From positions 1-38,221 of the IMG/VR virus record IMGVR_UViG_3300017917_003536: 38,221 nucleotides of DNA, one strand, 5' to 3'. The position numbers were made by a program, and so were the translations under genes. The notes beneath the pieces were generated by a model. The model made no database searches, was not told the origin of the DNA, and was given only the letters and a program-made list of their open reading frames with translations. Below are positions 1-9,365 of the stretch, one piece after another. How positions within the stretch are numbered: position 1 is the first letter of the stretch; every line of letters begins with the position of its first letter. The DNA comes from a virus.

Positions 1-645
1 AGTTAAATTATATAGATTATATTGAGTAAAAACTGTATTCCCGTAAATCGAATTATCTTTCCAAGTAGTTTCAAAATGTTTATTAAATTTACGTGGATCA
101 ATACCTATACCATTTTTTTCAATTTGGTAAAATACATTAGTAAAATTATGATTTAAGAACATATTATTATTCCAAAATTTAGAAAATAATGCTCGTTCTT
201 TTAAATTATTATATATCTTTTCCCATTTCTCATAATGTTTAGGAATTGGGATAAGTGTACTTAACTCTTGTATGTAATATTTTTCACGATTAAAGTCAGT
301 ATGTACTTTAGTATCAAATTGTGATTCGTCTGTGTAACTGTGAAAGTTAAAATCAATTAAATTATGTCCTGGTATGAAATATAGATGGAATTTCTTATCT
401 AAAACATAAACTGTGTTAATGCTAGATATAAATTCCTTAACTGTTTCCCAATCTAATTTAAATGCTTCACTATGGTCGATAGGTAAAATATAACCTTTTT
501 CTCCATCATTATAATATACTAAACATGGTTTAGTTAAAGACGGATGACGATTATCATTTGTAGTAATGATATTAACAAAACATTTACCATGTTCTGGTTT
601 ACCTAGATATTCTAGTTGTTCTTTTGTCTCTATTATATAAAACAT
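1..645 (-). CDS. Probable family A DNA polymerase, N-terminal part (runs off the left edge)
   Basis: The open frame starts at the ATG at 643-645 and stays open for 215 codons to base 1, so the gene is truncated by the window edge. The first ~150 residues (MFYIIETKEQLEYL...) look like the N-terminal domain of polymerase-like proteins seen in phages of this type. Near residues 175-185 there is IEKNGIGIDPRKF, resembling the E-x-x-G-[IV]-x-[IV]-D signature ahead of the thumb of family A polymerases. The last visible residues, FTQYNLYNLT, resemble the YNLY-T-x-RP segment that opens the polymerase domain. The catalytic motifs A, B and C would lie beyond the edge, so this call rests on N-terminal resemblance only. 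If right, a replication gene lies directly behind the tail module, 55 bases after the adhesin stop. Confidence 0.55.
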   Translation of the reverse strand, partial: MFYIIETKEQLEYLGKPEHGKCFVNIITTNDNRHPSLTKPCLVYYNDGEKGYILPIDHSEAFKLDWETVKEFISSINTVYVLDKKFHLYFIPGHNLIDFNFHSYTDESQFDTKVHTDFNREKYYIQELSTLIPIPKHYEKWEKIYNNLKERALFSKFWNNNMFLNHNFTNVFYQIEKNGIGIDPRKFNKHFETTWKDNSIYGNTVFTQYNLYNLT

Positions 646-700
646 AACCTTAATTATTAAGTTAAATATATAATAGAGACTTTAGGTCAGCAAGTTTATT

Positions 701-3694
701 TTATACACACTCACAGAATGATTCAGTATAGTTATAAATTTGAGTTCCACTTGGACTTGATGTAACACCTTGTGTTACTAAGCAAGCTCCTGGAGCATCA
801 GAACTTACACCCTCACCATAATATCCAGTTCCGCTTATATAGTAATATGCAGAGTTACATATATCAAAGAATTGAACAAATTCTGGGCAACCTGTTAAAC
901 CTGTAGATGTTAAAGCTAGAGATCCTGCTAAGTTTGTACCAGCTAAAGAATCAATAACATAAGTTACTCCGCCAGAAGTTACTCTATCTCCTACTTCAAA
1001 TGTATTTTTAGCATATACAATAGAATATCCAGTTGAACTATCTAGACAGTTATTTAATACATATACTTCAGCGCAAGTATCAGAATTAGCTTCAATTAAA
1101 TGATCTCTAACTCCATTATAATTAATCGCGCAAGGATTAGTTTGAATTTGTGGTTGATATAAATCTACACCTGAACAATAGTTATCTCCATTTTGTTGCC
1201 AGTTTTGAGTTGTATCTGGGGAGCTATTGCTTGGGTTTGTTGCGTAACTGTTTCCATTAGAATAGAATTGATTTCCAGTAAAGCAATCATTTGTATTTTC
1301 ATAAACAGTGTATGAATTAACACCTCCTCCAGAAACATTACACACATATAATGTGCCAACTGCAGATGAGTAATTAGCATCATAGTTACAAGGAGCAGTT
1401 GAACCTAAATAGTAATTTCTAGTTTGGTTATATGTTGCACTACAAGGATTGTTATCAATTTGAGGTTGATATGCTACACAGTTATCAGAACAGAAAGCAG
1501 ATCCATTATTTACCCAGTTAGCAGTAGTTGATTGACCACAACAACCTCCACAATAAGTAGAATTAGCTTCAACTAATCCACCTTGTCTTTCTTGGTTATA
1601 AGTAGCAGAACAAGGATTAAGATCTTTTTCTACATAGTACTTATTACAAGTACCATAGCAACTGTATGTACCAAATACAACAGTCCAGTCCGCAGATAGA
1701 CTACCTGATGGTGGAGCACTTGTACCTAAATTATATGTACCTTGTCCAGCGAAGTAGTTGTTATATGTGGATGAATTAGGATTTGTATCTAAATAAACAA
1801 CATATAGAGTATTACCATAACATGTTTGATATGCTTGATATGTGTATGATGGTGCTCTATTAACACTTGTTGAAGGAGTTATACTAGGTGTCACAGTAGG
1901 TGTTACACTAGGTGTTCTAGTAGGTGATGGTGATGGATCAAAACAAGATACCAAATTACCTGAACTTACACCCTTATTGCCTGCTGAATCAGAAATAGCT
2001 ACAAAGTATGTACCATTTGATAAAGAATTATAAGTGTAGTCAATTCCTGCTCCTATATCATTTCTTGTTCCAGCGTTATCAAGTCTATTAAGAGCATCAG
2101 CTGAAGAAATATTACTTATAGCAATATAAACATAACTGCTATTACCACCACTAAAATTATGCGCATAAATAATACCTGTATTTGCTCCGCCAGCACAGCC
2201 AGCTGATATACTAAGTGTGATTGGTATTGTAGATGTGCTAGGTGTTATACTAATAGTAGGTGTGATACTTGGTGTTGTTGTTATACTTGGAGTCACACTT
2301 ATTGTAGGTGTTACACTAATAGTAGGAGTTATTGTTGGAGTTACACTAATTGTAGGTGTTACACTTATAGTTGAAGTAACAGTTGGAGTTACACTAATAG
2401 TTGGAGTCACACTTATTGTAGATGTAATACTAGGTGTAACACTAATAGTTGGAGTCACACTAATTGTAGGTGTAATGCTAGGTGTAACACTTATTGTAGG
2501 TGTCTCTGATATAGTAGGTGTTACGCTAACTGTAGGTGTTATACTTGGAGTCATACTAATAGTTGGTGTTATACTAATAGTTGGAGTAATACTAGGTGTT
2601 TCACTAATTGTAGGAGTTACAGATATAGTTGGTGTAGCAGTAATTGTAGGAGTAATACTAGGAGTTGATGTGGCAGTAGGTGTGACACTAATTGATGGTG
2701 TCTCACTTATAGTAGGAGTAATACTAATAGTAGGTGTTATAGTAATTGTAGGAGTAATACTAGGAGTTACACTAGTACTAATTGTAGGAGTGATACTTGG
2801 AGTTGCACTAAGACTAGTACTAGGAGTTACACTAACACTTGTTGATGGTGTTACACTATTTGAAGGTGTCTCACTAGGAGTGGCACTTATTGAAATAGTT
2901 GGAGTTACACTTACTGTAGGTGTTATACTTGGTGTCACACTATTTGAAGGTGTTGCTGTTGGAGTAACACTCACACTTGGAGTATTACTTGGAGTAGCAG
3001 CTGGAGAAACAGACATGTCTACTTCTTCACGTATAACTCCTAAATCAATAACTCCAAATAAACTTGGAAGATATGATTCTTCTTCAACATAATCTTCAAA
3101 TCTAGTATATTGAGTTGGGTTTGTTAAAAATAAAGATAATCCACTTATAATTTTTTCTCCTTCATGAAGTGAACGAATATTAGTATCTTTAATACCACTA
3201 TCTACTTTTACATTGTTTTGATAAACATCTTTATATGGACCTGTTAACTTCCATAATACCTCAGTAGTTTTATACGCTTTACGAGCATTAGGATTATTTA
3301 ATAAATTATCATAAGTAGTTTTACTTATTTCTATTATATGAGGAGTTGTTGATGCTTTTAGTTGAGCTATATAACGAGTATAATAACCATTATTATAATC
3401 GTCATCTGTTGGAACAGTATATTCATTTTTATATAATGGTGTATCTAAATTATTTTTATAGGTTTTTGTGAAACCATAATTTATTCTATTATTTTTTATA
3501 ATGTTATTAATATCTAAATTAATAATATTATCTTTTAATAAAACAGATGTTTCTGTATGTTCCTGTCCTGACCAATACTTTCCAGTACTATCTTTATGAT
3601 AATACCCTGAGTATGGAAGATTAGATGATACAACCGTAAATCTAGACGATTGATCAAATCCTGTTTCTGTTATGGCTGATTTAGGAATATACAT
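701..3694 (-). CDS. Adhesin-like tail protein with Pro/Thr/Ser-rich stalk and Cys-containing modules
   Basis: This 997-residue protein is probably a tail-tip or fibre-type host-recognition protein. Residues 1 to ~227 form a folded-looking domain of unknown family. Residues ~228-493 are a low-complexity stalk of repeated SVTPTIS/SITPTI units. A small Ig-like segment follows (~494-585, containing GIIYAHNFSGG), then a second short PT-rich linker (~585-612). The C-terminal ~385 residues hold at least four related modules marked by NPCSATYNQ, NPCSATYNQ, NPCAINYNG and NPNSSTYNN, with many paired Cys. The start ATG overlaps the stop of the upstream hub-like gene by one base (TAATG), so translation is probably coupled. 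Its position last in the baseplate run supports an exposed, receptor-facing role. The exact function is inference. Confidence 0.6.
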   Translation of the reverse strand: MYIPKSAITETGFDQSSRFTVVSSNLPYSGYYHKDSTGKYWSGQEHTETSVLLKDNIINLDINNIIKNNRINYGFTKTYKNNLDTPLYKNEYTVPTDDDYNNGYYTRYIAQLKASTTPHIIEISKTTYDNLLNNPNARKAYKTTEVLWKLTGPYKDVYQNNVKVDSGIKDTNIRSLHEGEKIISGLSLFLTNPTQYTRFEDYVEEESYLPSLFGVIDLGVIREEVDMSVSPAATPSNTPSVSVTPTATPSNSVTPSITPTVSVTPTISISATPSETPSNSVTPSTSVSVTPSTSLSATPSITPTISTSVTPSITPTITITPTISITPTISETPSISVTPTATSTPSITPTITATPTISVTPTISETPSITPTISITPTISMTPSITPTVSVTPTISETPTISVTPSITPTISVTPTISVTPSITSTISVTPTISVTPTVTSTISVTPTISVTPTITPTISVTPTISVTPSITTTPSITPTISITPSTSTIPITLSISAGCAGGANTGIIYAHNFSGGNSSYVYIAISNISSADALNRLDNAGTRNDIGAGIDYTYNSLSNGTYFVAISDSAGNKGVSSGNLVSCFDPSPSPTRTPSVTPTVTPSITPSTSVNRAPSYTYQAYQTCYGNTLYVVYLDTNPNSSTYNNYFAGQGTYNLGTSAPPSGSLSADWTVVFGTYSCYGTCNKYYVEKDLNPCSATYNQERQGGLVEANSTYCGGCCGQSTTANWVNNGSAFCSDNCVAYQPQIDNNPCSATYNQTRNYYLGSTAPCNYDANYSSAVGTLYVCNVSGGGVNSYTVYENTNDCFTGNQFYSNGNSYATNPSNSSPDTTQNWQQNGDNYCSGVDLYQPQIQTNPCAINYNGVRDHLIEANSDTCAEVYVLNNCLDSSTGYSIVYAKNTFEVGDRVTSGGVTYVIDSLAGTNLAGSLALTSTGLTGCPEFVQFFDICNSAYYYISGTGYYGEGVSSDAPGACLVTQGVTSSPSGTQIYNYTESFCECV
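2210..3010. repeat. Degenerate tandem repeat encoding the Pro/Thr/Ser stalk
   Basis: About 800 bases are built from short degenerate units encoding T-P-[ST]-I-[ST] or S-V-T-P-T-I-S. On the plus strand they read as variations of gtaggtgttacactaata. Unit boundaries of 12 to 18 bases drift, and many synonymous changes separate the copies. It lies entirely inside the adhesin-like gene. The repeat creates a long antisense open frame on the plus strand that I do not regard as a gene. Confidence 0.9.
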
Positions 3695-6600
3695 TATTTC
3701 ACTCGTTCTAGGTTATATTTTTGAAATGAAAATCCCACTGGAATAGCTAAGCCTGATGTTATTCCAAGCTGTGCTTGATTTGCTCTTAAAAAATCAGCAA
3801 ATTTATTAAACGCGTCATCAAAAGCTGTTGATTTTAATTTTGTGTAATTAGCTTTATATTCTATTTTACCTGTACCTGCTCGACCTGGTTGGATATAATC
3901 ACTATATACTGTATAAGGATGAACAGCTATTTTTCTAATATCACCAACTGTTCCGTTTTTATATTGGTTTTGATCAGCAGTTGATAGATAAGGCTCATCA
4001 GCTGAAGTGTATACAGACTCAACAACAAATGGTGCTTCATCATTTGTATTTGTAGTAACAAATGTGAATGGGCTAACTTGAAAATTATACCCACTAGGAC
4101 TTATTCTACTTAACCAAAACTTACTCCATGCATCTGATATAACAGCTGGGTTTGATTTTGTACTAGCTTCAAATGCTTTATTATAATCAGCTCCTCCTAT
4201 CAATAGATTTTTAAAATTAGCAACATTAAAAGTTATTGTACCTCCAGCTGTAATAAAAGCATTATAATCAGCTGGGAAGTAGGGATCAGAAGCATTTATT
4301 GGATTTTTTTGTTGAACAGCAAACCAATTTCGTAAATACTCATCTATTTTATCTACTGTAACTATTGTTGAAAAGCCTCTACGAACATAGTTGTATGGAT
4401 CATTAACTAAAGTTAAATCAGCCATTTGGTCTGCTTTATATTTAGCATGATAATATTTAGTCCAAGAAGCTGATGGGAGTTTTATAGCTGGAGGGACCGT
4501 GGTAGAGGTCCCTATCATTTTTGTCCAGTTTGGATCATCTACTACACTTCCAAAATATATAGCGTAACTAAGATCACTTACAGCTTTTTCATTGCCTCTT
4601 ATATCTAAAAGAGCTTGATTTCCTTTAAATTCAGCATTATCTCTATCAAGTAAAAAATACACAAACATTTGATGAACCATAAAATCAGCTAAGGCACTTA
4701 ATAAAATTCCAACAGCACTTGATGATGTTTTAAGACTAGCGATTATTCCTTTTAATTTAGTTCTATCAACTGGATTTGAATATTTAGCGGCTATACCTTC
4801 ATTTTCTAGTAAGCATATTTGAGTTTTAATTACTGTGGTCCAATCATTATTCTGTAAAGCATGAGATATACCAGTAATAACAAACCCAAGATTTTTATTA
4901 TAATAATCTTTAGGTAAAATAGATTTATCAATAGTAAAAATTTGTCCTACTACTAATCCACCAATACCATCAAGAGTAATTTCTAACTCAAAAGGAATTA
5001 ATGATTTAAAGTCAACATCTTTACCATTTATTTGGTAATGCATTGTTTTTAATAAACTACCAGCATTTATCACATCGGCTTGAGATGGTAATTTAGTTAC
5101 ATGATAATTAGCACTATTGTTTAATGTTCCTAATACATTTCGTTGCAAATAAGTTGCTAAAGCAACAATTTGGTTATATAAAGAAACATAATAAAATTGT
5201 GGACCTGATACTACAGTACCATCTGGAGCGGTGGCTGTAATAGTTTTTGGATCAACTGTATTATATTCTGTAGATAAAACTCTATCTGTTAAACCTTTAT
5301 TAAAATAAGCTTGAGTAGAAGAATAAATATCTCCTAAATTCTTTCCAGGATTAGCAGATGTAGCTCCAATAGCCATCATAGTGGATTGCTCAGAAAATAT
5401 ACGAGAATTAATTTTTACATCTCTGCAAATACTTTTTAATCCTATTAAATCAAATTTAAATTTAGAATCTTTCTTTTCATTTCCAAAATATTTAACATCT
5501 ATAATTTGAACTGTATTTCTATTATTATATAATTTAAAGTCATTGATTCCACCTAAAGCAAAAGAAATATCATCTAATATAGTTTGTAATAAGGTAATAA
5601 CATCAACTCCATTAGGTCCACCTGATAATCCTCTATACCTTTGGATAATATGATTTATTCCTATAAAGATATGATCTATAGCTCCAATACTAGTTCCATT
5701 AATAAGAAAATTAGATCCAGCATCAATTGAAGATTGTGTTGTTATTGGAGATCCACCACTTAATTCAACATGTGAATATATATCAGGAACAAATCCAGTA
5801 CTAAGGTCACATACAACTGTTGCTAAAGGGTTATTAATTAAACATGTTGATGGATCAATACTAACTGAGTCTTCACTGGCTAGGCAAGGGACCTCATCCA
5901 TTAATAAAATAGTAACTACAGGATCTTTAGTATTTTTATCTTTTATAAGAAAAAATTTATTTAATATAGCTAAAAATGCATTCATTGAAATATATTCAAT
6001 ACCTACACCCTCAGTATCACCATCACAAAATTTAAGAAATAATCGAGAAGATAAATCATTAATTTGTTTATTATAAATCTTACCATCACCATTTACAGCT
6101 CTAAAATTAGTTTTAGCTATCTCTCCATTTATTTTATTAAATGTATCTTCTGCTTGTTGTTGTAATTGAACTCTTTGAGCTTGAGTAGCACCAGGTATAT
6201 CTAAAGAACCTGTTAGATTAATACCATCATATGTGAACCCAGAAACAAACTCACCTTCATTAACATGCGCTATCAGATTTAAAAATATTTTTTCAAATAA
6301 GCTATATACAGGTTGGGGTTGAGTAAGACCAGACTGAATTTGAGGATCAGGGTCTGAACCTAAAATTGTAAAAGGATTAGCACTTGCTTTAATACTATCT
6401 ATTGTTTCTCCTCTAGATATTAAAGTTGTAGTACATTGAAAACCACCATTAGGCATTAGTTGCCATGAAAAGTTTTTAACAAAACCTAACATAGCGTCAT
6501 AATTACCTTTAGTACTAGATACAGATTTATCTATTTTATCATATATAACATCTTCTTTAATTGATGTTGAAAATGGATTAAATGTGATAGTATCAAAATT

Positions 6601-7206
6601 TTTAACTTTAATATTACCTGGAGCAGTATTAATTCCTTTGGCTCCTGCCGCGTCATGATCTATATATTGAGACCAACCCCATTCTAAAAATACTGTATAA
6701 CCAGTACGCATAAATAGAAGTTCTAATTCTTCTAATTGATGTTTATCCCACGCGTAGAATTGAATAGTTGCTTCTCTTAAAGAACCATAAGCACTTTTAT
6801 TTATCACATTCGCACTAACAATACCTGGCATAGGTCTTAAACCAAAAGGTCTATCAACTCCTAGTCCACTCTGAATATCGCTTATATTCGCGGCGTTATT
6901 GAAATCTAAATCACTAGCATATATACCATCTTTTTTTCCTACACCTGATCTTAAAGAATATAAGTTATTATTTTTATTATTATATAAAGTACCGCCCTCT
7001 AAGACATATTTTCTAGATAATTGATCGCCTTTATACTTACCTTTAGGGTCATCATAATTAACAAATGATGTCATTCTAACCCAAGAATTCTTTCCACTAG
7101 TGTATCTTAAAAAGTCATCACTGCGAGTATCTGATGATACTATAATTTCTCGAGCTTTAAGTTGGGCAGCTATTTCAGGCTTAAGAGTACTTTTAAATAT
7201 AGACAT
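3694..7206 (-). CDS. Large baseplate hub-like structural protein
   Basis: This 1170-residue protein is most likely a central baseplate or hub component. Residues ~110-180 carry FGLRPMPGI followed by GSLREATIQFYAW and YTVFLEWGWSQY, a pattern I associate with large structural proteins of uncultured contractile-tail phages. Around residues 735-790 there is a segment with LDGIGGLVVGQIFTID, then LGFVITGISHALQNNDW and TTVIKTQ. This resembles the closing beta-rich part of T4 gp27 / P2 gpD-type hub proteins, which typically read GF-[IV]-[IV]-x-G-x-x-H-x-[IL]. No lysozyme-type catalytic motif is obvious. It sits between the LysM wedge protein and the adhesin, as expected for baseplate order. The hub assignment is by resemblance; a wedge protein is the alternative. 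Confidence 0.5.
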   Translation of the reverse strand: MSIFKSTLKPEIAAQLKAREIIVSSDTRSDDFLRYTSGKNSWVRMTSFVNYDDPKGKYKGDQLSRKYVLEGGTLYNNKNNNLYSLRSGVGKKDGIYASDLDFNNAANISDIQSGLGVDRPFGLRPMPGIVSANVINKSAYGSLREATIQFYAWDKHQLEELELLFMRTGYTVFLEWGWSQYIDHDAAGAKGINTAPGNIKVKNFDTITFNPFSTSIKEDVIYDKIDKSVSSTKGNYDAMLGFVKNFSWQLMPNGGFQCTTTLISRGETIDSIKASANPFTILGSDPDPQIQSGLTQPQPVYSLFEKIFLNLIAHVNEGEFVSGFTYDGINLTGSLDIPGATQAQRVQLQQQAEDTFNKINGEIAKTNFRAVNGDGKIYNKQINDLSSRLFLKFCDGDTEGVGIEYISMNAFLAILNKFFLIKDKNTKDPVVTILLMDEVPCLASEDSVSIDPSTCLINNPLATVVCDLSTGFVPDIYSHVELSGGSPITTQSSIDAGSNFLINGTSIGAIDHIFIGINHIIQRYRGLSGGPNGVDVITLLQTILDDISFALGGINDFKLYNNRNTVQIIDVKYFGNEKKDSKFKFDLIGLKSICRDVKINSRIFSEQSTMMAIGATSANPGKNLGDIYSSTQAYFNKGLTDRVLSTEYNTVDPKTITATAPDGTVVSGPQFYYVSLYNQIVALATYLQRNVLGTLNNSANYHVTKLPSQADVINAGSLLKTMHYQINGKDVDFKSLIPFELEITLDGIGGLVVGQIFTIDKSILPKDYYNKNLGFVITGISHALQNNDWTTVIKTQICLLENEGIAAKYSNPVDRTKLKGIIASLKTSSSAVGILLSALADFMVHQMFVYFLLDRDNAEFKGNQALLDIRGNEKAVSDLSYAIYFGSVVDDPNWTKMIGTSTTVPPAIKLPSASWTKYYHAKYKADQMADLTLVNDPYNYVRRGFSTIVTVDKIDEYLRNWFAVQQKNPINASDPYFPADYNAFITAGGTITFNVANFKNLLIGGADYNKAFEASTKSNPAVISDAWSKFWLSRISPSGYNFQVSPFTFVTTNTNDEAPFVVESVYTSADEPYLSTADQNQYKNGTVGDIRKIAVHPYTVYSDYIQPGRAGTGKIEYKANYTKLKSTAFDDAFNKFADFLRANQAQLGITSGLAIPVGFSFQKYNLERVK

Positions 7207-7214
7207 AACACGAT

Positions 7215-7532
7215 TTAGCTATTTAATTGTTCGAAATCACTTAATATTTGAGTAATATCATTTGGTATCCTTAATTGAAAACCAAGAGTTGGATATAATG
7301 AATCATTTGGTAAATCAGGGTTAGCTATAGATAGTATCCACCATAATGTTGAATCACCATAAAATTGGTATGCTAAATTATCTAATCTATCTCCACGTAA
7401 TGTAAGTAAAAAAACATCACTCTCCAAAAAAGGAATATCTGGATATCGAGTTGAGGCACGATACCTGGTTATTTTTGGATATTGCACACTTGGTACAGTT
7501 TGTATTATGGGAGTATTATCATAGCGTTCCAT
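7215..7532 (-). CDS. LysM-domain baseplate wedge protein (T4 gp53-like)
   Basis: This 105-residue protein carries a C-terminal LysM-type fold. The segment GDRLDNLAYQFYGDSTLWW (residues ~48-66) is followed by ILSIANPDLPNDSLYPTLG and then QLRIP. The pattern of GD, LA-x-x-x-YGD, LWW-x-[IL], N and a final [IL]RIP is the usual form of LysM proteins in contractile-tail baseplates, such as T4 gp53 and P2 gpX-like proteins. Such proteins join the tail tube or hub to the wedges rather than bind peptidoglycan. It lies 8 bases upstream of the hub-like gene and after the tube-like baseplate protein. The length is typical of the family. Confidence 0.75.
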   Translation of the reverse strand: MERYDNTPIIQTVPSVQYPKITRYRASTRYPDIPFLESDVFLLTLRGDRLDNLAYQFYGDSTLWWILSIANPDLPNDSLYPTLGFQLRIPNDITQILSDFEQLNS

Positions 7533-7565
7533 GATAATAAATATGACTTTATTTAAGAATTTAGA

Positions 7566-9353
7566 TTAGTCTAAATATTTGTTAGATGCATCTTTTATGA
7601 TTTCACCTTTACTATTTTTTCTTTGACCAGCTTGTGCGGGGTATGCTTTTTTATCAAGGGTAACAAATGGGGTATTAAATACTGATGCTCCGTCTTTATA
7701 TTGAGCTTTTCTTGGTAAGAAAGTATGGATTGGTTTAAATGATAAAGTAGCCTTAATATGTTTAGGTACTTCATATTGATCAACACCTCCAACTTCAGGG
7801 CCGTTATAAGCGATTTCCCAATGAGTATCTAACATTCCTGATAGTTTAATATCAGTAAATACTCCTGGTTGTCTATATAGATAGTCACCTACAGTTAAAT
7901 AACCTATATTACCTCTCATTTTTCCATTTTTTGAATAATCAGGAGTAAATGTAGATAATAGATAATTTAATTTTTTATATATTGGAGCCATTTCTTCTGG
8001 TGTGTGAGCGTATATAGTGAACGCTAGGCTTATATCTCTTGTGAATCCATTATATACATAAAATTCTTCACCACGTCCCATATAACGATATGAATCCCAT
8101 TTAGCATTCATTCCATCTTGAAAATCATCTAAATATGCTCTAAATGCTAAAACATCTGTATTAATAGCACCTCCAGATATAGGATTATCATTATTTAAAA
8201 ATTCAAATCTAAACTTAATTATATCACGACCAAATTTACCATCTATATTCTGGTTTCCTTTTTCTAAAGTCCATGATGGTAGTTCAGGATCATTGTTACT
8301 AGTTAATGAATTATCATAAAATGTTTTACTATCTGTTACAGTGATAACATTAATAGCATCTACATTATATTTAGTTGTTTCTTTAGAGACAAAAAGTACA
8401 TCAGCATCACCAGCAAAACCATCTACATAATCATACTCTTTAGTTGTTCTATTTCCAGAAGATACTCCAATTCTAGATTCAATATCATAACTTGTTGATA
8501 AATTTCCATTTCCGTCTCCTGCGTTTACTCTATTTTTATATAATGGAGAATTATATAATTGATTTGCTAAAGTTGAATTTAAATCAGCTTGTGTAGCAGC
8601 ATTTATTCTAATATTAGAAAATAATCTAAACCCATTTAATTTTAACTCTAAGTTATCTGATAAAGAATTACCAAAAGTTGTTCTTATTTTTGTGGTATTA
8701 ATTTCAGTTCTTCCTAAACCATATACTGAAGCAGCTCCTCCTCCATATTTAAGTAGATTCTGTTGTCCACTAGGATTTGATATTATTGTAGCATAATGAT
8801 CAACTAATCTATTAGCGTTTCCTTCTATTAAGTTAACAGTTTTAGTTCGATCATTATTAAGTGTAGCAATTGCTTCATAGTTATATCCCCCATTTCCTTT
8901 GCTACTTCCATTAAAAAATCCTACTGAACCTCTAGGGATTAAACCATGTCTTGTAAAGTGACCACCTATAGCGTTGATTGGAACTTGAATAAGAGTATTA
9001 AGAGGACTATACCATTTGGTAGAATCTAATATACTGTTAGTACCTGGAAATTCTGATTCTAATTGAGGATTAGCTTGTTGTAATCCTAATTGTTTAACTG
9101 TAAATAAAATACCTTTTGTAGAAAAGAAAAATTTACCAACACGCTCTGTATCTTTAAGTATTGATATACCAGCATTAATGGCTCCTCCTCTAATTAAACC
9201 ATCATCAAAATCTCCAGTATTGTATCTAAGACCAGGAGTGAATGGTTTGGATGTGTAAGTGACATTACCTGGATTACTAAACTTACCGTTAGTTTCAGTA
9301 TTATAGTATTGAGCTAGGTTAGACCAATTTTTATCTAGAGTTGAAAACGGCAT
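7566..9353 (-). CDS. Tube-like baseplate structural protein
   Basis: This 595-residue protein has no recognisable enzyme motif. Its C-terminal half (~370-570) runs FRAYLDDFQDGMNAKWDSYR, YMGRGEEFYVYNGFTRDI, APIYKKLNYLLSTFTPDY, then GYLTVGDYL and ATLSFKPIHTFLP. That succession resembles phage tube-fold proteins, in which a beta domain with RYMGR and GF-x-R is followed by a KLN-L helix and a TVGDY loop. It could be a tube initiator or cap comparable in role to T4 gp48/gp54, but that is inferred from gene position between the tape measure and the LysM wedge protein. The N-terminal half includes a polar, Asn-rich stretch. Its start lies 12 bases downstream of the preceding gene's stop. Confidence 0.5.
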   Translation of the reverse strand: MPFSTLDKNWSNLAQYYNTETNGKFSNPGNVTYTSKPFTPGLRYNTGDFDDGLIRGGAINAGISILKDTERVGKFFFSTKGILFTVKQLGLQQANPQLESEFPGTNSILDSTKWYSPLNTLIQVPINAIGGHFTRHGLIPRGSVGFFNGSSKGNGGYNYEAIATLNNDRTKTVNLIEGNANRLVDHYATIISNPSGQQNLLKYGGGAASVYGLGRTEINTTKIRTTFGNSLSDNLELKLNGFRLFSNIRINAATQADLNSTLANQLYNSPLYKNRVNAGDGNGNLSTSYDIESRIGVSSGNRTTKEYDYVDGFAGDADVLFVSKETTKYNVDAINVITVTDSKTFYDNSLTSNNDPELPSWTLEKGNQNIDGKFGRDIIKFRFEFLNNDNPISGGAINTDVLAFRAYLDDFQDGMNAKWDSYRYMGRGEEFYVYNGFTRDISLAFTIYAHTPEEMAPIYKKLNYLLSTFTPDYSKNGKMRGNIGYLTVGDYLYRQPGVFTDIKLSGMLDTHWEIAYNGPEVGGVDQYEVPKHIKATLSFKPIHTFLPRKAQYKDGASVFNTPFVTLDKKAYPAQAGQRKNSKGEIIKDASNKYLD

Positions 9354-9365
9354 TTAGTACTTAAT

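Noticed and set aside
2210-3010. CRISPR-like repetition
   Set aside because: The repeats are short, contiguous, degenerate and in frame inside a coding gene, with no spacers and no cas genes.
2217-3092. 291-codon plus-strand open frame of GVTLIVGV repeats
   Set aside because: It is the antisense shadow of the Pro/Thr/Ser stalk repeat. A repeat with few stop-forming triplets keeps all frames open, and the translation is low-complexity hydrophobic.
7595-7792. Minus-strand 65-codon frame overlapping the tube-like baseplate gene
   Set aside because: It lies wholly within another gene in a different frame and has low-complexity Lys/Leu content.
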